Below the pieces are notes generated by a model. That model worked only from the letters and a program-made list of their open reading frames with translations. It searched no databases and was not told where the DNA came from. The position numbers and the translations under genes are program-made. This document shows, piece after piece, positions 14,201 to 21,719 of a stretch of DNA of 48,157 bases (position 1 is the stretch's first letter; the number at the start of each line of letters is the position of its first letter). The DNA lies in IMG/VR virus record IMGVR_UViG_3300027754_000147, positions 1-48,157 of that record; one strand, given 5' to 3'. The DNA comes from a virus.

Positions 14201-14844
14201 TTAGCGAAAAGCAAAAACTAATATATAATTTCTTTCAAACAGCTTCTCGTAAAAGCCAAAACAAACCATATAAACTAAGAGAAGATTTTACGAAAATAGA
14301 TGATACAACTCTATTATGTCTCCAAAAATTAGAGTCTTTCTTTAATTCAAATCATAATATTAATTACACTGATTTCTTTATCGCACCGTATAAAATATTC
14401 ACTGATACAACATACTTCGATATTAAATTTTATACAACTCGCAAAGCGATTATATGCTATACGGAATATAAAAAAAAGAAAGAATTTGAGAATCCTGATA
14501 ATATAGATGTAATAAATAACTGTAAAGATGTTTGCTCTTTTATCTATAAATTCTGTAAACTTAATAACTTAACTCTCGATGATTATAAAACTCGTTATAA
14601 TGGGTCAACTCCTGTTGTAATACAACATTTAAAAGATCATAAAATTAACTTTTATGTACTTCAAGGATTAGCAATTGATAGCATTATCAATAAATATGAT
14701 AAAAGTATAACTAATTTTATTATTAACGATTTCTTTAACACATACAATACTACTCGCTCATTATTTATTAAATCAAATAACTTAAAAACAATCGTTCGAA
14801 CAGCACTTCAAATAGTAGAAAAGAAACTATTGAAAAGCGAATGA
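14197..14844 (+). CDS. Putative gp59-like helicase loader
   Basis: A 215-residue basic protein directly upstream of gp32, the same place as 59 in T4, and of the same size (T4 gp59 is 217). The C-terminal half shows a pattern similar to T4 gp59: a P, then a hydrophobic helix, then I-x-F, then LDS- or IDS-like, then DKxD (here HLKDHKINFYVLQG followed by IDSIINKYDK). gp59 binds gp32 and forked DNA and loads gp41. Overall identity looks low, and I have no alignment to confirm it. Overlap with the previous gene by ATGA. A non-homologous protein of the same locus is the alternative. Confidence 0.55.
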   Translation: MISEKQKLIYNFFQTASRKSQNKPYKLREDFTKIDDTTLLCLQKLESFFNSNHNINYTDFFIAPYKIFTDTTYFDIKFYTTRKAIICYTEYKKKKEFENPDNIDVINNCKDVCSFIYKFCKLNNLTLDDYKTRYNGSTPVVIQHLKDHKINFYVLQGLAIDSIINKYDKSITNFIINDFFNTYNTTRSLFIKSNNLKTIVRTALQIVEKKLLKSE

Positions 14845-14861
14845 ACTGCTATATAATTTAT

Positions 14862-14928
14862 ATATATCAATTGATATATTAAAACCAAAAAAAAAAACAA
14901 AAAACCAAAAAACCAAAAAAACAATAAT
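14862..14928 (+). promoter_or_regulatory. Palindrome plus unstructured A/C-rich leader upstream of gp32: candidate autoregulatory operator
   Basis: A 9-bp-arm palindrome (ATATATCAATTGATATAT, 14862-14879) is followed by 48 nt made almost only of A and C (14881-14928) leading to the gp32 start. T4 gp32 represses its own translation by binding an unstructured A/U-rich leader next to a pseudoknot. The geometry here is analogous: a structured element followed by an unstructurable single strand. It is an inference from composition. Confidence 0.5.
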
Positions 14929-15771
14929 ATGCTAAATACAACAATGTTTCAATCAATTAAAGCCGCTCTAAATAAAAATAATGATAAGAGCGGCGGTGGT
15001 CTTTATAATGAAATTATGAAAACTGCTGTAGGTAATACATATACGGTTAGACTACTACCTGATAGTAAGTCTCCTGCTGATACCTTTCTTCACTATTATG
15101 TACATGGATGGAATTCCTTTGCTACTGGTGCTTATGTTCAAGCTATTAGTCCTCAAACCTTTGGTGAGAGAGATCCGATCTCTGAAGAACGCTTTAGAGC
15201 TAAGCGTACTGGAACTGATGATGAAAAGTCAAAAATGGAAGCTGTACGTCGTTCAGAGAAATGGCTTGTAAATGTATATGTTATTGAAGATCCAGCTAAT
15301 CCTGAAAATAACGGTAAGGTTAAGATTCTTCGTTATGGTAAACAACTTCAGAAAATTATCCTTGAAGCTATTGAGGGTGAAGATGCTGAAGAGTATGGTG
15401 TTGAGCGAGTATTTGATCTAGGACCTGAAGGAGTTAATCTAAAGATTAAAGTAGAGCAACAAGGCGATTATCCGTCATATGTTTCTTCCCGCTTTACTGC
15501 AGCTGGTAAACTAAAGTTATCTGAAGATGAGCAGCAAAAGATTTACGATAGTGTAAATACTCTTAAAGATGTATTTACTGTTAAGTCTTTTGATGAGCTC
15601 AAGCAAATGGTGGATGAGCATGTCTATGTTAAGCTTGATAAACCTGCAGCTCCTGCTGTAACGACTCCTACTGCATTTACTAATCCTACTAGTCAATCAA
15701 CAAGTGACTTTAAGGATCTAAATGAATACAATATTGACGACGATCTCGATAACCTCCTAAAAGACCTCTAA
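14929..15771 (+). CDS. 32: Single-stranded DNA-binding protein (gp32-like)
   Basis: A 280-residue protein. The core contains TVRLLPDSKSPADTFLHYYVHGW, shown here in part, then TFGERDPISEERFRAK, WLVNVYVIEDPANPENNGKV and YGKQLQKII, the gp32 OB-fold signatures. The N-terminus holds a basic Lys/Asn-rich segment for cooperative binding. The C-terminus is acidic (YNIDDDLDNLLKDL), the domain that in T4 contacts gp59, UvsY and the primase. The T4 zinc ligands (one His, three Cys, including CPVC) are not visible. The corresponding region reads RDPISEERF and the protein appears to have no cysteine. gp32 protects ssDNA and organises the replisome. Confidence 0.94.
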   Translation: MLNTTMFQSIKAALNKNNDKSGGGLYNEIMKTAVGNTYTVRLLPDSKSPADTFLHYYVHGWNSFATGAYVQAISPQTFGERDPISEERFRAKRTGTDDEKSKMEAVRRSEKWLVNVYVIEDPANPENNGKVKILRYGKQLQKIILEAIEGEDAEEYGVERVFDLGPEGVNLKIKVEQQGDYPSYVSSRFTAAGKLKLSEDEQQKIYDSVNTLKDVFTVKSFDELKQMVDEHVYVKLDKPAAPAVTTPTAFTNPTSQSTSDFKDLNEYNIDDDLDNLLKDL

Positions 15772-15772
15772 T

Positions 15773-16195
15773 ATGACCCCAGAAGAAAAACAGACTTTAC
15801 TCCAGTTTATGGGAGTAACATACGGACAAGCACTTAAAACTGATCGTGATATTGTTGCTCATGCTGGTAATTTACGACCTGTAAGTGAACAGTTAAAGCA
15901 GCAATTTGAGCAAGTAATGGCAACGCCAGTAGACAATAATACTACATCTCCTGCTCAATGGTCTCCTCCTCAGGTACAAAATATCCCTATTGTAGCTGAG
16001 GTTGCTGCTGCTTATATTCCACCAATTATTAGTACTCCTCCTGTAGTACCTATTATTAATAATGACGATAGTAAAAAGTTAATTAAGGTTTTAACAAATA
16101 TACAAGTAGCTTTAGAGAATATTGCTACTATACTTGATAAACAACCAACATCTAATGTCAAAGCAGCGAAACCTAAAGCTAAAGAGCAGGGCTGA
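15773..16195 (+). CDS. Hypothetical protein between gp32 and gp45
   Basis: A 140-residue protein, not recognised. It has an N-terminal helical region (EEKQTLLQFMGVTYGQALK), a central proline-rich linker (about residues 55-95) and a C-terminal helix (KVLTNIQVALENIATIL) with a basic tail. It starts one base after the gp32 stop, so it is coupled to it. Its 3' end overlaps the gp45 start by about 41 bases. A small accessory protein of the replisome is plausible by location only. Confidence 0.7.
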   Translation: MTPEEKQTLLQFMGVTYGQALKTDRDIVAHAGNLRPVSEQLKQQFEQVMATPVDNNTTSPAQWSPPQVQNIPIVAEVAAAYIPPIISTPPVVPIINNDDSKKLIKVLTNIQVALENIATILDKQPTSNVKAAKPKAKEQG

Positions 16196-16880
16196 ATTTA
16201 TAAAGTTTATAGATTCTTTTGCAAAAGTAAATGATTCATTTATTGCAGAAGTAACTACAGATAAAATATCAGTTATCACATCCTCTCCGGATAATACTTT
16301 AATATTATTCGGAGAGCGTGAATGCTCTTCAGAATATAATACTAATCTAAATATACCTGATAGTAAAAAGTTAGTGCGAGTTCTAGATACGCTTAATTGC
16401 GCTGATCTAGAGTTTACTCTTAATAATAACAATCTTGAATATAAAGATTCCAATATTAAGTTTAAGTATCATCTCTTCGATGATGGATTTTTAAGTAAGC
16501 CTGCTCTTAGTATAGAAAAAATTAAAAACTTTACCTTCGATGTTAGCTTTAAATTAACTAAGCAGCAAATACAAACTATTATAAAAGGTAGTACTTTTGC
16601 GACTGAAACTAATAAGGTTTATTTGTATACTGAAGAGGGTCGATTAGTAGCTGAGTTAACTGATAAAGCAAGACATAATACTGATTCATATGTAATGTCG
16701 TTAGGTGAAACAGATATTACTCTTGCTCCAATACCAATTAACTTTGAAAATATTAGACTTCTAACATTGCTTAGTGATGAGGTTTCTGTAAATATCAATA
16801 CTAAGCATGGTGTTATTATTATCAATACAGCGGTTAATACTACTAAATTGTCTTATGTTATTACTTCTCTTACTCAATGA
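16155..16880 (+). CDS. 45: DNA polymerase sliding clamp (gp45-like)
   Basis: ATG 16155 gives 241 residues (T4 gp45 has 228). A longer form starting at a TTG (16122) is less likely. Pattern of clamp: FIKFIDSFAKVNDSFIAEV, VITSSPDNTLILFGE, a middle FDVSFKLTKQQIQTIIKGS and C-terminal VSVNINTKHGVIIINTAV, alternating beta strands of two clamp-type domains. The trimeric ring tethers gp43 to DNA and, in T4, activates late transcription with gp33/gp55. Location beside gp32 and an overlapping downstream hypothetical fits. Sequence similarity to T4 gp45 is weak, but pattern and context agree. Confidence 0.78.
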   Translation: MSKQRNLKLKSRAEFIKFIDSFAKVNDSFIAEVTTDKISVITSSPDNTLILFGERECSSEYNTNLNIPDSKKLVRVLDTLNCADLEFTLNNNNLEYKDSNIKFKYHLFDDGFLSKPALSIEKIKNFTFDVSFKLTKQQIQTIIKGSTFATETNKVYLYTEEGRLVAELTDKARHNTDSYVMSLGETDITLAPIPINFENIRLLTLLSDEVSVNINTKHGVIIINTAVNTTKLSYVITSLTQ

Positions 16881-17191
16881 ATAAACATACAAAAAATAAA
16901 TTATCAACGCCTGGTTATTTCTTAAAGCGACTTAAAGACAATCAATTTACTACCTTTAAGATCTTTCAAAATTATTCTAGTGCTGATCCTCGTAAATGGA
17001 CAGTATTAGTAGATCCGGGAGGAGCTTCAATTTATATCACTTGTTATGAAAATAAAACCCATGCTAATGAAATATTGTTTGAGTTTTCTGATGGTAATCA
17101 ACTCTTTAATAAAAATATTTTTATTAAAACCGATTCTATAGAAGTAATAGTAACTATGTTGCTTGAAGCAGGCGTACAACAGCGTCAATAG
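16877..17191 (+). CDS. Conserved-looking hypothetical downstream of gp45
   Basis: A 104-residue protein overlapping the gp45 stop by four bases (ATGA). Segments PGYFLKRLKD, DPRKWTVLVDPGGASIYITC and ILFEFSDGNQLF give a compact alpha-beta fold with a repeated G-rich turn. No catalytic motif is evident. It does not look like gp62, the clamp-loader small subunit. It may be a clamp-associated small protein by location. A strong terminator follows. Confidence 0.72.
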   Translation: MNKHTKNKLSTPGYFLKRLKDNQFTTFKIFQNYSSADPRKWTVLVDPGGASIYITCYENKTHANEILFEFSDGNQLFNKNIFIKTDSIEVIVTMLLEAGVQQRQ

Positions 17192-17204
17192 CCTATCTAC
17201 ATAA

Positions 17205-17240
17205 AACTGCTACAATATTTTTTATTGTAGCAGTTTTTTT
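17205..17240 (+). terminator. Rho-independent terminator
   Basis: A 12-bp stem (AACTGCTACAAT with ATTGTAGCAGTT) around a T-rich 7-nt loop, followed by a T run of 7. It should end the gp32-gp45 transcript. Confidence 0.9.
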
Positions 17241-17251
17241 TGCTTAAAAAT

Positions 17252-17548
17252 ATGTTAAATAAAATATCTAAAAAAATAATACCAGCACAAAAAAACATCT
17301 TTGCATGTCTTCATGGTGATTATGTAGGAGAGATGTTTATATACATAGATAAAAAAGATGATAACTATTTATTTTTATCTGTACCTAAAAATATTAATCG
17401 AATTATTCCAATAAAATCCTTTGATTCCGGAATGAACTTGGGTATACTTGAGTTTGTAGAAGTTACTCTTAAAGAAATTTATGATGTAGCAAAAGCTCAA
17501 TATATATACAACGAAACAAATGAAAACACTACTGATAGATGCAAATAA
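17252..17548 (+). CDS. Hypothetical protein upstream of RNase H
   Basis: Ninety-eight residues from ATG 17252. A TTG at 17240 in frame lies in the terminator T-run and is unlikely. Basic N-terminus (LNKISKKIIPAQK), then a small beta-rich core (GDYVGEMFIYI, YLFLSVPKNINRIIPI). No motif recognised. Its 3' end overlaps the RNase H start by 29 bases, so the two are probably coupled. Confidence 0.6.
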   Translation: MLNKISKKIIPAQKNIFACLHGDYVGEMFIYIDKKDDNYLFLSVPKNINRIIPIKSFDSGMNLGILEFVEVTLKEIYDVAKAQYIYNETNENTTDRCK

Positions 17549-18380
17549 TTTAATTCATCGCACATATTGGATCGCTAAAAATAGATCATCTGAAACTCCA
17601 GAACAAGTTAATAATTTTCATATCTTTTTAACTCTAAATGCTATTTTTTCATATGCCAGCGCGTATGTTCCGGATGCTATTTACGCAGCTTGGGATGAAA
17701 AACCTGATTACGAAGCTAATGTTCGTAAGACAATGCTTACTGAATATAAAGGTAATCGATCTAATGATATTTCTCCGCATCAAAATAATGAGATTATTAA
17801 ACTATTATTTAGCTGCCTATCTATTAAATCTATCTTTCCACGAGAGTTAGAAGCAGATGATGTTATTGCATATATTTGTAATGAGACTCCTGGACATAAA
17901 AAGATTTTGTCTGTAGATAAAGATTTCCTTCAGTTAGTTAATGAAAATATTGTTTGGTTCGACCCTATTCGTAAAGAAGAGATTAATATCCATAATTTTG
18001 CTGCAAAAACAGGGTATCCTAATACTAAAGAATGGATGGCAGCTAAATGCTTAAGTGGTGATAAGTCAGATAATGTATCAGGTGTACCTAAATTTGGTAA
18101 AGTAACCATTCAAAAATATCTTAATGGATCTATTGAACTAAATGAAGAGCAAAAAGAGATCTTTCATAGAAATCAAGAAATTTTCTCATTATCTAAATAC
18201 TCTACTATGGAAAGAGAGATGACATACTATGCAGACCAGCTTAAAGATGGAATTGATCCAGATTGGGATAAATTTATGGATCTTTGTAATGAAAGAGAGC
18301 TATTTAGCATTACAAAAAATAAAACTAAATGGTATAACTTGTTTTTCTTAAAGTCTAAGCTATCATCAATGTTTAGCTGA
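17520..18380 (+). CDS. rnh: RNase H / 5'-3' exonuclease (FEN-1 family, T4 Rnh-like)
   Basis: A 286-residue protein (T4 Rnh has 305). Metal-site residues: LLIDANN (D7), WDEKPDYEANVR, ELEADDVIAYI, SVDKDFLQL, and the helix-hairpin-helix LSGDKSDNVSGVPKFG. It removes RNA primers and short 5' flaps during Okazaki fragment processing. The C-terminus SKLSSMFS is a short hydrophobic tail that could bind the clamp, though this is speculative. The stop overlaps the start of primase by one base, forming a lagging-strand gene pair. Confidence 0.93.
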   Translation: MKTLLIDANNLIHRTYWIAKNRSSETPEQVNNFHIFLTLNAIFSYASAYVPDAIYAAWDEKPDYEANVRKTMLTEYKGNRSNDISPHQNNEIIKLLFSCLSIKSIFPRELEADDVIAYICNETPGHKKILSVDKDFLQLVNENIVWFDPIRKEEINIHNFAAKTGYPNTKEWMAAKCLSGDKSDNVSGVPKFGKVTIQKYLNGSIELNEEQKEIFHRNQEIFSLSKYSTMEREMTYYADQLKDGIDPDWDKFMDLCNERELFSITKNKTKWYNLFFLKSKLSSMFS

Positions 18381-19444
18381 TGTTACCTAAAGATTATGTT
18401 ATTTTAAAGTTTTACGAGCTTGGTTACTACCCTAAGTATAACAAGTTTAATAATACTTATCAATGTGGCTGTCCGATATGTAGAGAAGGTACATCATCTG
18501 GTAAAAAGCGTCGCTGTTATTATCTGCCAGAAAAGGATAATATCTTTTGTCATAACTGCGGATGGTCAAGTAAACCTACTAAATGGATTTGCGAAGCTTC
18601 TGGCTGTACTCCTGCTGAAGTATATGAAGAAGCTAAAGAGTTTGTACCAACTCTGACTGACTCTCCGGCTGCAGTAATACAAAAGGTTAAGAGTGAGACC
18701 TTACCTCAAGATAGTATTAACTTATCAGATAGTAATCAGCTTGAATACTATAAAGATAATGATACTTTGCGTGTATGTCTTCAAATTATTAAGCAAAGAC
18801 GATTAGATGTAGCTATAAATCGACCTGATAACTTGTATATCTCTTTAACAGATTATACTCATAAAAATAGACTAGTGATACCATTTGTAAATGAGCATAA
18901 TGACATAGAATTTTATCAGTCTCGTACAATACTATCATACGATAATAAAAAGAAGCCTAAGTATCTATCAAGAATCAATGCTGAGAAGACCTTATTTAAT
19001 ATTAATAAGGTTGATATCAATAGTGACTTTGTTTATATCTTTGAAGGTCCTTTAAATGCGTTCTTTACTAAAAATAGTGTAGCTGTTGCAGGTATTACGG
19101 AAGGTAAGAACACTTTTACTCCGCGGCAACAAGAACAACTCGATACAGTTCTTAAATTACAGAGTAAAATATGGGTTCTTGACTCGCAATGGATAGATAA
19201 TGCGAGTTTTACTAAATCGAGAGTATTACTTGATCAAGGTGAAAGAGTTTTTATTTGGCCTGAAAAAATCGGAAAGAATTTTAAGGACTTTAACGATATA
19301 GCTATCAGAGGTAAATTAAATGAAATAAAAGAAGAATTTATACAAAAAAATTCCTACAGCGGTATTGTAGGAATTTTAAAGTTAACAGAGATTGCTAAGT
19401 TTAGAGATTTAACTAATGTTAAATACCTTTCAACTGAGTACTAG
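18380..19444 (+). CDS. 61: DNA primase (gp61-like)
   Basis: A 354-residue protein (T4 gp61 has 342). N-terminal zinc-binding domain: CGCPIC near residues 33-38 and IFCHNCGW near 56-63. TOPRIM-type motifs follow: FEGPLNAFF with a Glu at the metal site, and KIWVLDSQ with an acidic residue. gp61 makes RNA primers at the fork with gp41. The start overlaps the RNase H stop (TGATG). The 3' end overlaps the convergent late gene by 26 bases. Confidence 0.92.
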   Translation: MLPKDYVILKFYELGYYPKYNKFNNTYQCGCPICREGTSSGKKRRCYYLPEKDNIFCHNCGWSSKPTKWICEASGCTPAEVYEEAKEFVPTLTDSPAAVIQKVKSETLPQDSINLSDSNQLEYYKDNDTLRVCLQIIKQRRLDVAINRPDNLYISLTDYTHKNRLVIPFVNEHNDIEFYQSRTILSYDNKKKPKYLSRINAEKTLFNINKVDINSDFVYIFEGPLNAFFTKNSVAVAGITEGKNTFTPRQQEQLDTVLKLQSKIWVLDSQWIDNASFTKSRVLLDQGERVFIWPEKIGKNFKDFNDIAIRGKLNEIKEEFIQKNSYSGIVGILKLTEIAKFRDLTNVKYLSTEY

Positions 19445-19853
19445 TAGGTGCGAGAGCAACCTGGGAGTGAAGATCTTGCACAAAACTAGATAAATCTCCA
19501 GCTATAGCTGCAAGGTCTCCTGCAGATTTAGTCTTTATTACATCCATGATAGTCTTAGATTCTGCTCGTCCTAATACGTTGGTAATAGCGTTTGGATTAT
19601 CTCCATTTAAATATGCAATAAATCTATTACACTCTTCTATCCATTGCTTCATCTGAGCAATCATCTCTCGAGTTTGTGCAGCTGCCGCTTGTGCAGCTTG
19701 TTGAGTTAGATCTGCATATTCATTTTCTGCTGGCACATTATCAACATCAAAATCAGCTGGATTTGTATCTTTATCTAAAGAAGCTTCCATAGCCGCTCGT
19801 TCATTGTCTTGCTCCATGATGTGCTGGAAAAATCTATTTTGAAACTTATTCAT
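19419..19853 (-). CDS. Small late protein, candidate internal head protein
   Basis: A 144-residue, acidic, helical protein. The N-terminus MNKFQNRFFQHIMEQD is an amphipathic helix, again like a capsid-targeting peptide. An alanine/glutamine-rich segment (QQAAQAAAAQ) is in the middle, and a C-terminal helical region follows. No enzymatic motif. It is embedded between plus-strand replication genes with a late promoter 5 nt upstream, so it is expressed late. Scaffold or prohead-core function is a guess. Confidence 0.7.
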   Translation of the reverse strand: MNKFQNRFFQHIMEQDNERAAMEASLDKDTNPADFDVDNVPAENEYADLTQQAAQAAAAQTREMIAQMKQWIEECNRFIAYLNGDNPNAITNVLGRAESKTIMDVIKTKSAGDLAAIAGDLSSFVQDLHSQVALAPTSTQLKGI

Positions 19854-19858
19854 ATGAA

Positions 19859-19879
19859 TATTTATTCTTAAGATAAATA
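19859..19879. promoter_or_regulatory. Divergent pair of late promoters
   Basis: On the minus strand AATAAATA (19866-19859) is 5 nt from the ATG of the 19853 gene. On the plus strand GATAAATA (19872-19879) is 5 nt from the GTG of the 19885 gene. Both are one-base variants of TATAAATA. The -10 boxes are separated by only 5 bp, so simultaneous use may be exclusive. Confidence 0.6.
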
Positions 19880-19884
19880 ATTAT

Positions 19885-20211
19885 GTGAATATTTCTCAAA
19901 ATCCCTATAGTATATCTAAAGCTAGTAACCCTATCTTTAAACAGAATATTTCTCCAGATAGTTTTAAAATTATGCAGGATGAAGAGAATAAAAGTAAAGC
20001 TCCAAAAACTTTACCTGAACCACTTCCTAAGCTAACAGATATACTAGGTAATGTATATGTATCTATGCTACAAGCAAAAGGTATAGTTAGTCAAACCGCC
20101 AGCAATGTTACTTCAAATTCTAAAAAATTAGATATTATAAAAAGCAAAATTGATAATATCAATAAAGAGATAGTTGATTTATCATATCATCTATCTATAA
20201 TGTCATTATAA
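19885..20211 (+). CDS. Hypothetical coiled-coil protein
   Basis: A 108-residue protein starting at GTG. An ATG two bases earlier is immediately followed by a stop (ATGTGA). The N-terminal half is polar. The C-terminal half (VSQTASNVTSNSKKLDIIKS and KIDNINKEIVDLSYHL) has heptad-like spacing. The stop overlaps the next ATG by one base (TAATG), coupling it to a membrane protein. It may be a late accessory protein. No function assigned. Confidence 0.65.
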   Translation: MNISQNPYSISKASNPIFKQNISPDSFKIMQDEENKSKAPKTLPEPLPKLTDILGNVYVSMLQAKGIVSQTASNVTSNSKKLDIIKSKIDNINKEIVDLSYHLSIMSL

Positions 20212-20636
20212 TGACTTTTATTTTTAAATCTTTACTAATTACGCTCTGTATTAGTATAACAGCTGGTTTTGCACTTCGTACTATTTTAGGATTTACTGAA
20301 ATATTTTTATTAGCTACGATTATACAGTTTCTTCTTTTTTACTACCTTAATTTATTTTTTAATAAACAAACTTTAGCTGAATCTCTTTCAGCTGAGTTAA
20401 CTGAATTAACAACTAACATGGATACTTTAGTATCTAAGCAAGAAGTTCAAATTGAATGTCCGTGTGGTAATAATACAATACCTGTTGTGTTGTTTATGGA
20501 TGAGGAGCTAGTAGTTAAATGTACTAAATGTAACAATAAACTTAAAATTGTACCGGAAGTTAATGTATCGTTAATAACAGAACCAATTAATCTCGAAAAT
20601 ATAGAACCTATATTTAATAAATTAAAAACGAACTAA
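20211..20636 (+). CDS. Membrane protein with C-terminal zinc ribbon
   Basis: A 141-residue protein. Two hydrophobic segments (about residues 5-25 and 29-50) form a membrane hairpin. A helical linker with Ser/Glu/Leu repeats follows, then a C-terminal C-P-C-G and C-T-K-C pair (about 84-108) forming a zinc ribbon. Topology would place the ribbon on one face of the membrane. Such small proteins occur in phages, but I cannot assign a role. It is translationally coupled to the coiled-coil gene upstream. Confidence 0.72.
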   Translation: MTFIFKSLLITLCISITAGFALRTILGFTEIFLLATIIQFLLFYYLNLFFNKQTLAESLSAELTELTTNMDTLVSKQEVQIECPCGNNTIPVVLFMDEELVVKCTKCNNKLKIVPEVNVSLITEPINLENIEPIFNKLKTN

Positions 20637-20638
20637 TA

Positions 20639-20644
20639 TATAAT
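20639..20644 (+). promoter_or_regulatory. TATAAT element 6 nt before ATG
   Basis: TATAAT, then ATCTAT, then the ATG at 20651. The same leaderless geometry as at uvsX and gp41. Confidence 0.5.
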
Positions 20645-20650
20645 ATCTAT

Positions 20651-20893
20651 ATGAAACAGTTTAGTTTTGATTTAAAAGATGGTACTACAAAAGTAATGGA
20701 ATTCGATGAGTTTACTCGGTGGATGTGTTTAGTAGAGGGATTAGATGTTATTTCTAGAGCGTGTGAAGATCGTAATATTAAAGCTAGTAATGATGATTGG
20801 ATTAAGCCTCTTGCTATTCAAAACTATATTGATGAACGTTTCCACTCTATGAAGCATGACTTAACTGTTGAAACTTTACTTGGTAATATTTAA
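20651..20893 (+). CDS. Small hypothetical protein
   Basis: Eighty residues, soluble, charged: MKQFSFDLKDGTTKVMEFDEF then WMCLVEGLDV and a helical C-terminus. No motif recognised. It has its own TATAAT promoter element. Eight bases separate it from the GT8-like gene, so the two may be co-transcribed. Confidence 0.65.
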   Translation: MKQFSFDLKDGTTKVMEFDEFTRWMCLVEGLDVISRACEDRNIKASNDDWIKPLAIQNYIDERFHSMKHDLTVETLLGNI

Positions 20894-20900
20894 TATAGTT

Positions 20901-21719
20901 ATGAAATTTGTTACTGTTACCGATGACAATCAGTGGCGCTATAGTTTAGTTAATATTTTTGCTTTGTATGCTTTAAAATTAAAGTATACTTTTTACATAT
21001 ATACAACAACTCAGTATGCGAAAGAGTGTATATTAGATACACTGAGTAAGTTTCCTCAGCTGTTTAACTTTTTTGGTCAAGTACATGTAAATGTAATACC
21101 TAGTTTTCAGGAGACATTTAATATTGAAGTAGCTAGCACTAATCATGAATGGATTAGTATTGCTACTTTAGATCGACTAGTAATACCTACATTGGAGCGA
21201 CATAAAAATGATCGACTTGTCTGGCTAGATGTAGATACACTAATTTTTAATTCTGATATCGGTAATCTTTACTTTAATACTAAAACCTCAGATAAAGGAA
21301 TTGCAGCTGTTCCTACGGCAAATTTATTACATAAGCATATACTAAATTTTAGTAATTCTCCGAATCTTTTAAGTCTTGCTAATGCAAATAGAAGTACATT
21401 TAATGCTGGAGTATGTGTATACGATATAGATAAATTTAATATTCCTGAATATACTCAGCTTATAAGAGATATATTCGAGCGTAATAATGGTGAATATATC
21501 AATGATGAACTTATTTTAAATTTATACGATCAAGAGTATATATCTCTTCCTGGTAAATATAACTGTCAACCACACATTAAATATATACCAGCACAACAAT
21601 CTATTATTCATTTTACAGGAGCTGAATATAAGCCATGGAATAAAAACATATATACATCTGGTGTATATCTTAAATATTACAAACTTTGGGAATATTACTT
21701 TGCTTGCTTATTTTCTTAA
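20901..21719 (+). CDS. GT8-like glycosyltransferase
   Basis: ATG 20901 gives 272 residues; the in-frame TTG 33 bases upstream is inside the previous gene. Motifs: VTVTDDNQW, then the DxD metal site LVWLDVDTLIF (near residue 108), FNAGVCVYDI, INDELILNLY and LPGKYNCQPH followed by IIHFTG and KPWN. This order matches retaining glycosyltransferases of family 8. It transfers sugar from a nucleotide sugar in the cytosol. The acceptor is unknown. Convergent with the fibre gene at 21716, overlapping by four bases. Confidence 0.85.
   Translation: MKFVTVTDDNQWRYSLVNIFALYALKLKYTFYIYTTTQYAKECILDTLSKFPQLFNFFGQVHVNVIPSFQETFNIEVASTNHEWISIATLDRLVIPTLERHKNDRLVWLDVDTLIFNSDIGNLYFNTKTSDKGIAAVPTANLLHKHILNFSNSPNLLSLANANRSTFNAGVCVYDIDKFNIPEYTQLIRDIFERNNGEYINDELILNLYDQEYISLPGKYNCQPHIKYIPAQQSIIHFTGAEYKPWNKNIYTSGVYLKYYKLWEYYFACLFS

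Noticed and set aside
14881-14928. CRISPR or microsatellite repeat in the A/C-rich stretch
   Set aside because: No regular spacer pattern; irregular ACC spacing fits a leader rather than a repeat array.
16122-16154. Longer gp45 form from a TTG
   Set aside because: The added 11 residues are unlike clamp N-termini, and a regular ATG is available at 16155.
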